A DNA stretch of 64,000 nt from Phenylobacterium sp. (GTDB taxonomy: Bacteria > Pseudomonadota > Alphaproteobacteria > Caulobacterales > Caulobacteraceae). Within the stretch, counting starts at the first letter, position 1; every line of letters begins with the position of its first letter. The notes beneath the pieces were generated by a model. That model worked only from the letters and a program-made list of their open reading frames with translations, had not been told where the DNA came from and ran no database searches. The DNA lies in the NCBI GenBank assembly GCA_020401865.1, contig JADCAS010000005.1:124001-188000 (forward strand), written 5' to 3'. Below are positions 8,785 through 18,368 of this stretch, piece by piece. The translations under genes were made by a program, and so were the position numbers.

Positions 8785-10191
8785 TCAGGCCTTGGCCATG
8801 TTGATGACGTGTTGCTGGGTGAACTCGGCAAGGCCTTCTTCGCCCAGCTCGTTGCCGACGCCGGAGAACTTGGCGCCGCCGAACGGGATGTTGGGCGCCA
8901 GCTCAGCGTGCTTGTTGATCCAGACCGTTCCGGTGTCCATGCGGCCAGCGAGGTCGAGGGCGCGGTCGAGATCCCTGGACCAGATGGAGCCGCCCAGACC
9001 ATAGTCGGACGCGTTGGCCCGGCGCACGGCGTCCTCCCCGTCCTTGATCTTGATGACCGGTAGGACCGGGCCAAACTGTTCTTCGTCCACAAGGCGGGCG
9101 CCGTCCTCGATATCGCGGACGATGGTCGGGCGGATGAAGTAGCCCTTGCCCTCGGCGCGGCCGCCCCCGGCGATCACCTTGCCCTTCGTCTTGGCGTCCT
9201 CGATCAGGCCCAGCACCTTCTCGAACTGGCTCTTGTTCTGGAGCGGACCGAGGGTCACGCCCTGCTGCAAGCCGTCGCCCACCACAGCGGCGTCGGCCAG
9301 CCGGGCGAGCTCGTCGCACATGGCGTCATAAATGCTCTCGTGAACATAGGCCCGCTTCACGGCGATGCAGACCTGTCCGGAGTTCTGGAAGGCGGCGCCA
9401 AAGATCTTGGGGGCGGCCTCCTTGGGGTCCACCCCGTCCAGGACGATGGCGGCGTCATTGCCGCCAAGCTCCAGAGTCACGCGCTTCAGGGCCTCGGCGG
9501 CGCCGGCCATGACCTTCTTGCCGGTCTCGGTGGAGCCGGTGAAGGAGACCTTTCGGATATCCGGATGGGCGGTGATGGCGCCGCCCAGGTCGTTCGCGTC
9601 AGAGATGATGTTCAAAACGCCGGGGGGCAGAAGGTCCTTCACCAGTTCGCCGATCCGCAGGGTGGTGAGCGGGGTGGTGGCCGCGGGCTTCAGGATCACG
9701 GTATTGCCGGCCAGAAGAGCGGCGGGAACCTTGAAGGCCATCAGGATGATGGGGAAGTTCCAGGGGACGATGGCCCCGACGACGCCCAGGGGGCGGCGAC
9801 GAGAGATCACCTTGCGGGCGTCGGAGTCCTCGATCACCTTCTCGGGCAGGTCGAGGCTGGCGAAATAGCGGAAGAAGGCGGCGGCGCCGAAGACCTCGCC
9901 CATGGCGTCCTGCAGGGGCTTGCCCTGTTCCTGGACGAGGGTTCTCGACAGGGTCTCCAGGTCGCCCTGGATGGCGTCGGCCATGGCCAGCAGGGCCTTG
10001 CGGCGGGCGTCCATCGGCGTGGCGGCCCAGGCGGGGAAGGCGCGCTTGGCGGCGGCTACGGCCTGGTCCAGCTGGGCCTTCGAGGCGCGCGGACATTCGA
10101 CCAGGACGTCCTCGGTGGCCGGGTTGATCACTGGCATGACGGCGTCGCCATCCACCAGCTGGCCGTCGATCAGAAGCTTGTAGGGTCCCAT
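8785..10191 (-). CDS. NAD(P)-dependent aldehyde dehydrogenase
   Basis: 468-residue member of the aldehyde dehydrogenase superfamily (classical family), oxidising an aldehyde to an acid with NAD(P)+. The catalytic pair is present: Glu241 in TLELGGNDA and Cys275 in FQNSGQVC. The oxyanion Asn is in PWNFP (residues 143-147), and the cofactor-binding stretch FTGSTETGK is at 217-225. The start at 10191 is chosen because MGPYKLLIDG matches the family N-terminus and a GGGAGG ribosome site precedes it. A frame extending further upstream overlaps the divergent M20 gene and is not credible. The substrate is not predictable. Confidence 0.95.
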   Translation of the reverse strand: MGPYKLLIDGQLVDGDAVMPVINPATEDVLVECPRASKAQLDQAVAAAKRAFPAWAATPMDARRKALLAMADAIQGDLETLSRTLVQEQGKPLQDAMGEVFGAAAFFRYFASLDLPEKVIEDSDARKVISRRRPLGVVGAIVPWNFPIILMAFKVPAALLAGNTVILKPAATTPLTTLRIGELVKDLLPPGVLNIISDANDLGGAITAHPDIRKVSFTGSTETGKKVMAGAAEALKRVTLELGGNDAAIVLDGVDPKEAAPKIFGAAFQNSGQVCIAVKRAYVHESIYDAMCDELARLADAAVVGDGLQQGVTLGPLQNKSQFEKVLGLIEDAKTKGKVIAGGGRAEGKGYFIRPTIVRDIEDGARLVDEEQFGPVLPVIKIKDGEDAVRRANASDYGLGGSIWSRDLDRALDLAGRMDTGTVWINKHAELAPNIPFGGAKFSGVGNELGEEGLAEFTQQHVINMAKA

Positions 10192-10312
10192 GTCGTCCTC
10201 CCGCGAAATGACGGCGGCACAATGGGGGGATGACGCCGCGCCAATCAAGCCCGGGCTTGCGCCGGAGGGAGCCTGCGGGCCAATCTCCGATCGTCCGGCA
10301 AAGGAGAAGTCC

Positions 10313-11614
10313 ATGCTCTCGCGTCTCGCCTGCGGGCTGGCCTGTGTTCTTATACTCGCGTTCCCGGCCTCAGCCGCCAGCCTGTCCGCCGCAGAGCGGA
10401 AGATGGTGTCGCAGATCGACGCCGGACAGGAGGCCCAGCTGGCCCTCCTGGAGGAGCTGGTCGCGATCAACTCGGGCACGATGAACCTGCCGGGTGTCGA
10501 GGCCGTGGGCCGGCGGGTGGCAAGGGAGTTCCAGGAGCTTGGCTTTGAGGTCCGCTGGAGCCCCATGGCCGAGACGGGTCGGGCCGGTCATCTGATCGCC
10601 GTCCACCGGGGCGGCGGAGGGGGACGGCGCATGCTGCTCATCGGGCATCTGGACACCGTCTTCGAGCCGGACAGTCCCTTCAAGGGATATGTCCGCAACG
10701 GCGACACCGTCATCGGACCGGGGGTCAACGATATGAAGGGCGGCATCGTCATCATGATCGGAGCGCTTCGCGCCATGAAGGCCGCCGGAACCCTCAAGGG
10801 CGCCGACATTACAATTGTCCTCACCGGGGACGAAGAGCGGGTCGGCAAGCCGGTCGAGATCGCCAGGCGCGACCTGATCGCTGCAGCCCGGGAGTCCGAT
10901 GTCGCCCTCGACTTCGAGGGACTCGCCCGGGAGAACGGCGCCGATATGGGTTCCATCGCCCGCCGCTCCTCCAACACATGGACATTGCGGATCAAGGCCA
11001 AGCCAGGCCACTCTTCCGGGATCTTCTCCGAGAGCGCCGGATATGGCGCGATATATGAACTCGCCCGCATCCTCGACGCCTTCCGGGAGCAGCTCCGGGA
11101 GCCGAACGCGACCTACAGCGTCGGTCTCGTGCTCGGGGGCGCCGACGCCGCCTTCAACCGGGACGGGACGGGCGGAAAGGCCTCCGGCAAGGGGAATGTC
11201 ATCCCGGGAGAGGCGCTCGCCATCGGTGACCTGCGGACCCTGTCCAATGACCAGACGGAGAGGCTCAAGGCCCGGATGGAGGCCATTGTCGGGGACAGTC
11301 TTCCCGGCGCCAAGGCAACCCTGGAGTTCACAGAAGGCTATCCGGCGATGCCCCCGACCGAGGGCGCGCGCCGCCTTCTGGGAGAGCTGAACCTGGTGAA
11401 CCGCGACCTGGGCTATCCGGTGATGCGCGAGCTTGACCCCCTGCGCCGAGGCGCCGGAGACATCGCTTTCGTCTCTCATCTGGTCGATGGGCTCGTGGGA
11501 CTGGGCGCGGGCGGGGAGGGGGCCCACGCTCCTGGCGAGACCATGGACATTCCCGCCATGCAGCGGCAGACCCGGCGGGCGGCCCTCTTTATGAGCCGGC
11601 TGGCGGCGCGCTAG
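10313..11614 (+). CDS. Exported M20-family metallopeptidase (glutamate carboxypeptidase type)
   Basis: 433-residue M20/M28-type zinc peptidase with a Sec signal peptide (CGLACVLILAFPASAAS), hence periplasmic. The di-zinc site is intact: GHLDT with His112 and Asp114, bridging Asp140 in GVNDMKGG, the catalytic acid Glu174 followed by Glu175 in TGDEERVG, and a C-terminal His in EGAHAPGE. A dimerisation domain lies in the middle (about 220-330). Similarity is closest to carboxypeptidase G2-like glutamate carboxypeptidases. ATG at 10313 follows AAGGAGAA; earlier in-frame starts would destroy the signal peptide. It is divergent from the aldehyde dehydrogenase gene. Its 3' end overlaps the convergent metC-type gene by 4 bp. 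Confidence 0.92.
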   Translation: MLSRLACGLACVLILAFPASAASLSAAERKMVSQIDAGQEAQLALLEELVAINSGTMNLPGVEAVGRRVAREFQELGFEVRWSPMAETGRAGHLIAVHRGGGGGRRMLLIGHLDTVFEPDSPFKGYVRNGDTVIGPGVNDMKGGIVIMIGALRAMKAAGTLKGADITIVLTGDEERVGKPVEIARRDLIAAARESDVALDFEGLARENGADMGSIARRSSNTWTLRIKAKPGHSSGIFSESAGYGAIYELARILDAFREQLREPNATYSVGLVLGGADAAFNRDGTGGKASGKGNVIPGEALAIGDLRTLSNDQTERLKARMEAIVGDSLPGAKATLEFTEGYPAMPPTEGARRLLGELNLVNRDLGYPVMRELDPLRRGAGDIAFVSHLVDGLVGLGAGGEGAHAPGETMDIPAMQRQTRRAALFMSRLAAR

Positions 11615-12777
11615 CCGCCCGCCGCCGCCTGGAAGGCGGCGAGGCCCCGTTCCAGGTCGGCGATGAGGTCTGCTGGATCCTCGAGGCCGATGTGCAGCCG
11701 GACCAGGCCTCCGCCATACTCCCTGCGGAATTTGCGCACCTTGAGCTGGGGATCGCAGTTGATGGCCAGACTCTCGAACCCGCCCCAGGAGAAGCCCAGG
11801 CCGAAGACTTCCAGGGCGTCCAGGAAGGCCGCAGTCGCCGCCTCCGGGGCGGGCTTCAGGACAAGGGCGAAAAGTCCGCAGGCGCCCGAGTAGTCCCGCT
11901 TCCAGATTTCGTATCCCGGCGCGCCGGGCAGGGCGGGGTGCAGGACGGCGGCGACCTCCTCCCGGCCCAGCAGCCACTCAGCGATGGCCCGGCCGCTCTC
12001 TTCATGCCGCCGGAGCCGGACATCCAGGGTGCGCAATCCCCTCAGCATGGCGTAGGCGTCCTCGGCGGCGACAGACCAGCCGATGTCCACCACGCCGGCC
12101 TGCAGGCGGCTGGCGATTCCGGCCTCCCGGGCCGCCGCCGAACCCATGAAGGCGTCGGAATGTCCGCCCACATACTTGGTCAGAGACTGGATAGAGACGT
12201 CCACGCCGTGATTCAGAGGCTTGAAGAGATGTCCTGCGCCCCAGGTGTTGTCGATCAGACTGAGGACGCCCCGGGACCGGGCCGCCGCCGCGAGGCCGGG
12301 CACATCCTGCATCTCAAAGCTCAGTGAGCCCGGGCTTTCCAGGAAGAGGACCCGGGTCCTTGGCCCCATGAGGCCGGCGATGACGTCGGTGGGAAGCGTC
12401 GGATCATAATATCGCGTCTGGACGCCGAGCCGCGCCAGGGTTCGGTCGCAGAACCGGCGGGTGGGCTTGTAGGCCGTGTCGACCATCAGCAGTTCGTCTC
12501 CGGCCTGCAGCACGGCGAGAAGAGCCCCTGCGGTGGCGGCGACGCCGCTGGGGTAGAGCTCAACCGAGGTCGCCTGCTCCAGGTCGCAGAGAGCAGCCTT
12601 AAGGGCCTCATGGGCTGCGAGCCCAGCCCGACCGTAGGTGACGAAGGCGTCATCGTCATACAGAGCCGCCGTGTCCGGAAGCAGGACGGTGGAGCCTTTC
12701 TGGATAGCCGGATTGACGGTCTGCGCCCCGCTTGCCGATGCGGCTGGCGGATGCACGAGGCGGGTCGGCGGCCTCAT
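11611..12777 (-). CDS. metC: PLP-dependent Cys/Met-metabolism lyase (cystathionine beta-lyase type)
   Basis: 388-residue PLP enzyme of the Cys/Met metabolism (gamma) family, probably cystathionine beta-lyase, which splits cystathionine to homocysteine, pyruvate and ammonia. The Schiff-base Lys is Lys201 in SLTKYVGGHSD, preceded by the Asp-containing LIDNTWGAG cofactor contact (about 174-182). The N-terminal TRLVHPP and the YPSGVAAT motif are typical of bacterial MetC. ATG at 12777 overlaps the sseA stop as ATGA. It is the third gene of a cysK-sseA-metC operon for sulfur amino acids. A gamma-lyase or sulfhydrylase activity cannot be excluded by sequence alone. Confidence 0.88.
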   Translation of the reverse strand: MRPPTRLVHPPAASASGAQTVNPAIQKGSTVLLPDTAALYDDDAFVTYGRAGLAAHEALKAALCDLEQATSVELYPSGVAATAGALLAVLQAGDELLMVDTAYKPTRRFCDRTLARLGVQTRYYDPTLPTDVIAGLMGPRTRVLFLESPGSLSFEMQDVPGLAAAARSRGVLSLIDNTWGAGHLFKPLNHGVDVSIQSLTKYVGGHSDAFMGSAAAREAGIASRLQAGVVDIGWSVAAEDAYAMLRGLRTLDVRLRRHEESGRAIAEWLLGREEVAAVLHPALPGAPGYEIWKRDYSGACGLFALVLKPAPEAATAAFLDALEVFGLGFSWGGFESLAINCDPQLKVRKFRREYGGGLVRLHIGLEDPADLIADLERGLAAFQAAAGG

Positions 12778-13622
12778 GCGCCGCCTGTCGCAATGTCTCC
12801 GCCACCCTCGCGGCCCCATTCGGCCCAGGAACCGTCATAGACGGCCGCGGGCGACCCGAGAACTTCCAGGGCGAGGGCGAGCACCGAGGCGGTGACCCCT
12901 GATCCACAGGTGGCGATGATGGGGCGCGCCAGGTCCACTCCCGCCTCACGGAAGACCTCCGACAGCGCAGCCACTGACTTCAGCTGGCCCTCAGGCGTCA
13001 GGAGCTGGTCGAAGGGCAGGTTTCTGGCTCCGGGCATGTGGCCGGACCTGAGACCGGGCCGGGGTTCCGGCGCCTCCCCCCGGAAGCGGAGCGCGCTGCG
13101 GGCGTCGACGACCTGCGCGGAGCCCTTCGCGAGGGCCGCGGCGACATCCTTACGGTCTCGCAGTCGTGCGGGATCGAAGCGCACCGCGGCGATGCCTTGG
13201 CGAGGCGGATTCGGGGCTCCGGTCTCCAGCGGAAGACCCGCAGCCTTCCAGACCCTCAGACCCCCGTCGAGCACCCTGACACGCTCCATGCCCATGACTC
13301 TCAAGGTCCACCAGACCCTGGCGGCGGAGCGGATCCCGAAGCTGTCGTAGACCACAATGTCGACATCCGGCGTCAGCCCGAGCGTCTTTGCCGAGTCTGC
13401 AAAGGCGGCAGGCGACGGCAGCATATGCGGCAGGTCCACCGAAGTGTCGGAAATCGCGTCGATGTCGAAGAAGACTGCCCGGGGGATCCGCTCGCGGTTG
13501 AACTCGTCGCGACCCGAGCGCCCTTCAGCCGGCAGGAACCAGCTGGCGTCGATAATCCTGAGATCCGGGTCCTCCAGGCGGGAGGCCAGTTCGGCGACGG
13601 TGATCAGTGGCGAGGGGCTCAC
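12774..13622 (-). CDS. sseA: 3-mercaptopyruvate sulfurtransferase (two rhodanese domains)
   Basis: 282-residue protein with two rhodanese domains. The N-terminal domain is inactive. The C-terminal domain carries active-site Cys239 in CGSGVTAS, the six-residue loop that distinguishes mercaptopyruvate sulfurtransferase from thiosulfate sulfurtransferase (CRKGVTA type). It transfers sulfur from 3-mercaptopyruvate to thiol acceptors or cyanide. The GTG at 13622 is preferred because it overlaps the cysK stop as GTGA and has a GGGG site about 8 nt upstream; a GTG three codons earlier is possible. Sulfur-metabolism neighbours on both sides support the call. Confidence 0.92.
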   Translation of the reverse strand: MSPSPLITVAELASRLEDPDLRIIDASWFLPAEGRSGRDEFNRERIPRAVFFDIDAISDTSVDLPHMLPSPAAFADSAKTLGLTPDVDIVVYDSFGIRSAARVWWTLRVMGMERVRVLDGGLRVWKAAGLPLETGAPNPPRQGIAAVRFDPARLRDRKDVAAALAKGSAQVVDARSALRFRGEAPEPRPGLRSGHMPGARNLPFDQLLTPEGQLKSVAALSEVFREAGVDLARPIIATCGSGVTASVLALALEVLGSPAAVYDGSWAEWGREGGGDIATGGA

Positions 13623-14620
13623 GCCAGCCACCCCGGCACGGGAAGCCCCCGCTCGGCAAGAAAGGCGGGATTGTAGATCTTGCTCTGGTACCGGGCGCCC
13701 TGGTCGCAGAGGATGGTCACAATGGTATGACCGGGCCCGAGGTCCCGCGCCATTCGCATGGCGCCCGCCACGTTGATCCCTGTCGATCCGCCCATGATCA
13801 GGCCCTCGTGGGTGGCCAGGTCGAAGATCACATCGAGCATTTCGTCATCAGGGACCTGGTAGGGCATATCCACGACCAGTCCCTCGAGGTTGGCCGTGAT
13901 GCGGCCCTGGCCAATGCCCTCTGAAACTGAGGTTCCCTCAGACTTCAGCTCCCCGTGGGCGTACCAGTTGTAGAGGGCTGCGCCCATCGGGTCCGCCAGG
14001 CCGATCCGCACCGAGGGGCTGCGCGCCTTCAGCGCCTCGGCGACCCCGGCCAGAGTGCCGCCGGAGCCCACGGCGCAGATGAAGCCGTCGACCCGCCCGC
14101 CAGTCTGTTCCCAGATCTCGGGGCCGGTCGTCTCGACATGGGCCTGCCGGTTGGCGACATTGTCGAACTGGTTGGCCCAGATGGCCCCGTTGGGCTCCGT
14201 CCGGTTCAGTTCCTCGGCCAGACGACCGGAGTAACGCACGTAGTTGTCGGGGTTGGAGTATGGGACGGCGTCCACCTCCACCAGTTCGGCGCCCAGAAGG
14301 CGGATAGCGTCCTTCTTCTCCTGGCTCTGGGTGCGCGGGATGACGATGGTGGTGCGGTAGCCCAGGGCCTGACCGACCATGGCCAGCCCGATGCCGGTGT
14401 TGCCCGCCGTCCCCTCGACAATGCGCCCGCCGGGACGCAGTAGGCCCCGGCGCTCTGCGTCCCGGATGATATAGAGGGCGGCGCGGTCCTTTACGGACTG
14501 CCCCGGATTCATGAACTCAGCCTTGCCCAGGATCTCGCAGCCCGTAGCGTCGCTGGCCCGGTTCAGGCGGATAAGGGGGGTCCGCCCAATGGCTTCTAGG
14601 ACATTCCGCGCGATGGTCAT
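13619..14620 (-). CDS. cysK: Cysteine synthase A family (O-acetylserine sulfhydrylase)
   Basis: 333-residue beta-family PLP enzyme making cysteine from O-acetylserine and sulfide. The PLP lysine is Lys44 in NPGQSVKDRAA, and the phosphate- and substrate-binding loop is EGTAGNTGIGLA. The C-terminal GGSTGINVAGA stretch closes the PLP site. It is somewhat longer at the C-terminus than E. coli CysK and lacks the PSSGERY-type ending, as do other alphaproteobacterial 'cysteine synthase A' proteins of this length. It is first gene of the minus-strand cysK-sseA-metC operon, with 4-bp overlaps throughout. Cystathionine beta-synthase activity is an alternative within the same fold. Confidence 0.9.
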   Translation of the reverse strand: MTIARNVLEAIGRTPLIRLNRASDATGCEILGKAEFMNPGQSVKDRAALYIIRDAERRGLLRPGGRIVEGTAGNTGIGLAMVGQALGYRTTIVIPRTQSQEKKDAIRLLGAELVEVDAVPYSNPDNYVRYSGRLAEELNRTEPNGAIWANQFDNVANRQAHVETTGPEIWEQTGGRVDGFICAVGSGGTLAGVAEALKARSPSVRIGLADPMGAALYNWYAHGELKSEGTSVSEGIGQGRITANLEGLVVDMPYQVPDDEMLDVIFDLATHEGLIMGGSTGINVAGAMRMARDLGPGHTIVTILCDQGARYQSKIYNPAFLAERGLPVPGWLA

Positions 14621-14663
14621 GGAGGCTATCTAGGGCGTCCCGGGAGATGTCGCCATGCCAGAG

Positions 14664-15920
14664 TCAGGCTCTGGCGAGGCCAATCTGGATGACATCGGTG
14701 CGGCCGGTGCGGAACCCGGCTTCGCAGTAGCTGAGGTAGAATTCCCAGATACTCCGGAATCGTTCGTCGAAGCCCAGGCGACGGATTTCGTCCCAGGCGG
14801 CGCCGAATCGCTGCTTCCAGATCGCGAGGGTCGCGGCGTAATCCAGCCCGAACCGGTCCGGCTCGCTCCAGGCCAGGCCTGCCCGCCCGGTCTCCTGCCT
14901 GAGCCGAGATTCCGAAATCAGCATGCCGCCCGGAAAGATATAGCGCTGGATGAAGTCCGCCCGGCGGCGGTAGCCCTCAAAAAGTTCGTCCTGGATCGTG
15001 ATGATCTGCAGGCCGGCGCGCCCATCGGGCTTCAGCCGGTCGTGGACGGTCTGGAAATAGGTAGGCCAGTATTTCTCGCCCACAGCCTCAAACATCTCGA
15101 TCGACGCCACCCGGTCGAACACGCCCGTGACGTCGCGATAATCGATCAGCTGGATGTCCGCCCGCTCCGCCAGCCCCGCCTCGAACATCCGCCGACGGGC
15201 GAAGTCGTGCTGCTCCTTGGAGATGGTGATGCCGGTGACACGCGCGCCGATCTCCCCAGCCGCGAACTCCGCGAACCCGCCCCATCCGCAGCCGATTTCG
15301 AGCACGTGATGGTCGGCCGAAAGCGACATCCTGCGGGCCAGGGCGCCGTACTTTTCCTTCTGCGCGGCCTCCAGGCTGTCCGCCCCATTCTGGTAACGGG
15401 CCGAGGAGTAGGTCATCGAAGGATCGAGCCAGCGGGAGTAGAAGGCGTTTCCGAGATCGTAGTGGGCGTGGATATTCCGGCGCGATCCCTTGCGGGAATT
15501 GGCGTTCAGCACATGGCCCAGGAAGTTGAGGACGCCCACGAACGGATTGCCCTCCGTGACGTGGGTCAGGTTCTGGAAGTTCAGGCTGAACACTGACAGC
15601 ACCGCCGTGAGGTCCGGGGTCTCCCACTCCCCGGCGGCGTAGGCTTCAGCGAACCCGATATCGCCCGCCATCAGCGCCCGTCGGATGAACCGGAAGTTGC
15701 GGATTCGGATGATCGCCGAGGGACCGCCGACGTCGGAACGGAGCCGCAGGGCCCGACCGTCAGGCGTTACGAACGTCACATCGCCGGCCATCCAGCCCCG
15801 GGTCATGGTGTCGAGGGCCGAGCGGAAGATTCCCGGAAGCCCCTTGAGTGCAGGCGCCCGCCTCACGGCCCCGGGATGAACGGCGAGGGTGTTCAGACAG
15901 ATTTCCTGGGCAGACGACAC
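14664..15920 (-). CDS. cfa: Cyclopropane-fatty-acyl-phospholipid synthase
   Basis: 418-residue SAM-dependent enzyme that adds a methylene group across double bonds of membrane phospholipid acyl chains. The N-terminal lipid-interacting part is followed by the family signature HAHYDLGNAFYSRWLD, the SAM-binding loop VLEIGCGWGGFAEF and the C-terminal helical part with AWSEPDRFGLDYA. The GTG at 15920 is chosen because CAGGAG lies 9 nt upstream. A GTG at 15995 would add 25 Cys/Arg-rich residues and has no good ribosome site. It is divergent from kdsA. Because the two starts flank a 127-bp gap, both promoters probably lie there. Confidence 0.93.
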   Translation of the reverse strand: MSSAQEICLNTLAVHPGAVRRAPALKGLPGIFRSALDTMTRGWMAGDVTFVTPDGRALRLRSDVGGPSAIIRIRNFRFIRRALMAGDIGFAEAYAAGEWETPDLTAVLSVFSLNFQNLTHVTEGNPFVGVLNFLGHVLNANSRKGSRRNIHAHYDLGNAFYSRWLDPSMTYSSARYQNGADSLEAAQKEKYGALARRMSLSADHHVLEIGCGWGGFAEFAAGEIGARVTGITISKEQHDFARRRMFEAGLAERADIQLIDYRDVTGVFDRVASIEMFEAVGEKYWPTYFQTVHDRLKPDGRAGLQIITIQDELFEGYRRRADFIQRYIFPGGMLISESRLRQETGRAGLAWSEPDRFGLDYAATLAIWKQRFGAAWDEIRRLGFDERFRSIWEFYLSYCEAGFRTGRTDVIQIGLARA

Positions 15921-16047
15921 GTCCTGCGACTCCTGAGCGTTTCCGGCGACTGGCCGGTATGGGCAGGCGCATTTCCGGCTTGTGCAGCTCTTCACCGCAC
16001 GTCACTTAACGCCCTTAGGTCCACACTCGTCTCCCAGGAGCGCCGAA

Positions 16048-16902
16048 TTGTCCAGTCTGAACGCCGTCGTCGAGCTTTCGCCGCCGTCCGGCCGTCCGGT
16101 GCGGATCGGCAACCGTGAGCGGCTGGTGATCATCGCTGGTCCCTGCCAGCTTGAGAGCCGGCAGCACGCCCTGGAGACGGCTTCCGCGCTGCGTGAAATC
16201 GCCCAGCGCCTCGACATCGGCCTGATCTACAAGACCTCGTTTGACAAGGCCAACCGCACTTCGGCGCGCGCGGCGAGGGGAATGGGCCTGCGCGCAGCCC
16301 TGCCCATTTTCGCCGAAATCCGCGAGAGCCTCGGCCTGCCGGTCCTCACCGACGTCCACGAACGGGAACAATGTGCGCCGGTCGCCGAAGCGGTGGACGT
16401 CCTGCAGATCCCGGCCTTTCTCTGCCGCCAGACGGACTTGCTGGTCGCCGCCGCCGAGACTGGGCGGGCGGTCAACGTCAAGAAGGGCCAGTTCCTCGCG
16501 CCCGGCGACATGACGAACGTGATCGCCAAGATCAGCGGCGCAGGCAACCCGAACGCCCTGGCGACGGAGCGGGGTGTCACCTTCGGCTACAACACCCTGG
16601 TCAGCGACATGCGCGCCCTGCCGATCATGGCCGGGATCGGCTGCCCGGTCGTCTTCGATGCGACCCACTCCGTCATGCAGCCGGGGGGCCAGGGGGACCG
16701 CTCGGGCGGCCAGAGGGAATTCGTCCCTGTCCTGGCCCGGGCAGCGGTGGCGGTGGGGGTGGCGGCGGTCTTCATGGAGACCCATCCGGATCCCGACAAC
16801 GCCCCCTCCGACGGACCCAACATGGTCCCGCTCTCGCAGTTCGAGGGTCTGGTTCGGGATCTCCTCGCCTTTGACGCCCTGTCCAAGAGGCTTAAGGACT
16901 GA
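16048..16902 (+). CDS. kdsA: 3-deoxy-8-phosphooctulonate synthase (KDO-8-P synthase)
   Basis: 284-residue enzyme condensing arabinose-5-phosphate with phosphoenolpyruvate to KDO-8-phosphate for the LPS inner core. Signatures include IAGPCQLES near the N-terminus, [32 protein letters not shown] and [10 protein letters not shown]. The start is TTG at 16048, with CAGGAG 7 nt upstream. This gives exactly the length of E. coli KdsA, whereas a longer frame adds an unrelated leader. It is the first gene of a kdsA-hldE-hldD run, joining the KDO and heptose branches of inner-core synthesis. A TTG start may keep expression low. Confidence 0.95.
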   Translation: MSSLNAVVELSPPSGRPVRIGNRERLVIIAGPCQLESRQHALETASALREIAQRLDIGLIYKTSFDKANRTSARAARGMGLRAALPIFAEIRESLGLPVLTDVHEREQCAPVAEAVDVLQIPAFLCRQTDLLVAAAETGRAVNVKKGQFLAPGDMTNVIAKISGAGNPNALATERGVTFGYNTLVSDMRALPIMAGIGCPVVFDATHSVMQPGGQGDRSGGQREFVPVLARAAVAVGVAAVFMETHPDPDNAPSDGPNMVPLSQFEGLVRDLLAFDALSKRLKD

Positions 16903-16907
16903 AGGCC

Positions 16908-18368
16908 ATGGAGTTCACCGCCCTCCAGGATCTGATCCGTGGCATACCGGGTGTGCGTGTTGTCTGCGTCGGCGACGTCATGGTGGACCGCTTTGTCTAC
17001 GGCGAGGTCACCCGACTGTCCGCCGAAGCGCCGATCCCCGTCCTGGCCCGACGGCGCGAGATGGTCATGCTGGGCGCTGCGGGCAATGTGGCGCGCAATG
17101 TGTCGGCGCTGGGCGGGCAGGTCGCCCTGGTGGGCGTCATCGGCTCCGATATCGAGGGCCGGGAGGCCCTGCGGCTTGTGGGTGATGACGGGAGAATCGA
17201 GGGGGCCTTGGTCACCGACACGGCGCGTCCGACCACCCTGAAGACCCGCTTCATTTCCGGGGGGCGCCAGCTGCTTCGCGTGGATGTCGAGGAGACGGAC
17301 GCCGTCTCGGCGGACACATCGGCCCGCCTCGCCCGCACTGTGCGCAACGTGGCCCCCGGCGCCGGGGTGATCATCCTGTCCGACTACGGCAAGGGCGTCG
17401 TGACGGAAGAGGTCATCGCCGCCTGCCGGAACTCAGGTCTGCCCGTCCTGGTGGATTCCAAGGCCCGCTCGTTCCAGCGCTACGGCGCCGTGGACGTGAT
17501 CAAGCCCAATGCTTCGGAACTGGCCCACGCCTCCGGCCTCCCGACAGGAACAGACGCCGAGGTCGAGGCCGCCCTGGCCCGGGCCCTCGAGCTCTGCGAG
17601 GCCCGGGCCATCCTTGTGACGCGGGCGGCCCAGGGCATGTCACTTGCGGTGCGAGGCCAGTCGATCCGTCACTTTCCGGGATCGCCCCGGGAGGTCTTCG
17701 ACGTGTCCGGCGCCGGCGACACCGCCATCGCCGCCCTCGGGACGGGCCTGGCGGCGGGGAAGTCGATCGAAGACGCCATTGCCTTCGCACTGCTGGCATC
17801 GGGGGTCGCGGTCGGTAAGGTCGGCACCGCCACGGTCACGCCTGACGAGCTTGTCGAGGCGGCCCTGGCGGCCCACATGGCCGCCGCCGAGGCCAAGGTG
17901 GCCACGGTCGCCCGGATGGTCGAGGAGATCGCCCGATGGCGAGCGAGGGGTCTTCGGGTCGGCTTCACCAACGGGTGCTTCGATATCCTGCATCGGGGGC
18001 ATGTGGCCTACCTGGCGCAGGCCCGTAGCTGGTGCGATAGGCTTATCGTTGGCGTGAACTCCGACCGCTCGGTCCAGGCCCTCAAAGGCGAGGGCCGGCC
18101 CGTAAACGACCTCGAAAGTCGCGCCCTGGTCCTCGCCGGCCTCGCCAGCGTCGACCTCGTCGCGCCGTTTGATGAGGATACACCCCTCGAACTGATCCGT
18201 TCGGCCCGGCCCGACGTCCTGATCAAGGGCGCCGACTATACGGAATCGGAGGTGGTGGGCGGCGATCTGGTCCGGGGCTGGGGCGGAGAGGTCCGCCTGG
18301 CTCCCCTGGTCGAGGGGTATTCAACAACCGCCGCCATCCGTCGGATGGCCGGGGAGGGGCGAAAGTGA
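16908..18368 (+). CDS. hldE: Bifunctional heptose-7-phosphate kinase / heptose-1-phosphate adenylyltransferase
   Basis: 486-residue HldE (RfaE) in the canonical order. The N-terminal PfkB-type kinase phosphorylates D-glycero-D-manno-heptose-7-phosphate at C1, with substrate-binding GDVMVDRFVYGEV near residue 23 and GAGDT near 269. The C-terminal cytidylyltransferase-like domain then makes ADP-heptose, with FTNGCFDILHRGH starting near residue 353. It acts in the cytosol in LPS inner-core heptose synthesis. It begins five bases after kdsA and overlaps hldD by 4 bp. A second protein made of the same two domains in opposite order is encoded at 41034. Confidence 0.96.
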   Translation: MEFTALQDLIRGIPGVRVVCVGDVMVDRFVYGEVTRLSAEAPIPVLARRREMVMLGAAGNVARNVSALGGQVALVGVIGSDIEGREALRLVGDDGRIEGALVTDTARPTTLKTRFISGGRQLLRVDVEETDAVSADTSARLARTVRNVAPGAGVIILSDYGKGVVTEEVIAACRNSGLPVLVDSKARSFQRYGAVDVIKPNASELAHASGLPTGTDAEVEAALARALELCEARAILVTRAAQGMSLAVRGQSIRHFPGSPREVFDVSGAGDTAIAALGTGLAAGKSIEDAIAFALLASGVAVGKVGTATVTPDELVEAALAAHMAAAEAKVATVARMVEEIARWRARGLRVGFTNGCFDILHRGHVAYLAQARSWCDRLIVGVNSDRSVQALKGEGRPVNDLESRALVLAGLASVDLVAPFDEDTPLELIRSARPDVLIKGADYTESEVVGGDLVRGWGGEVRLAPLVEGYSTTAAIRRMAGEGRK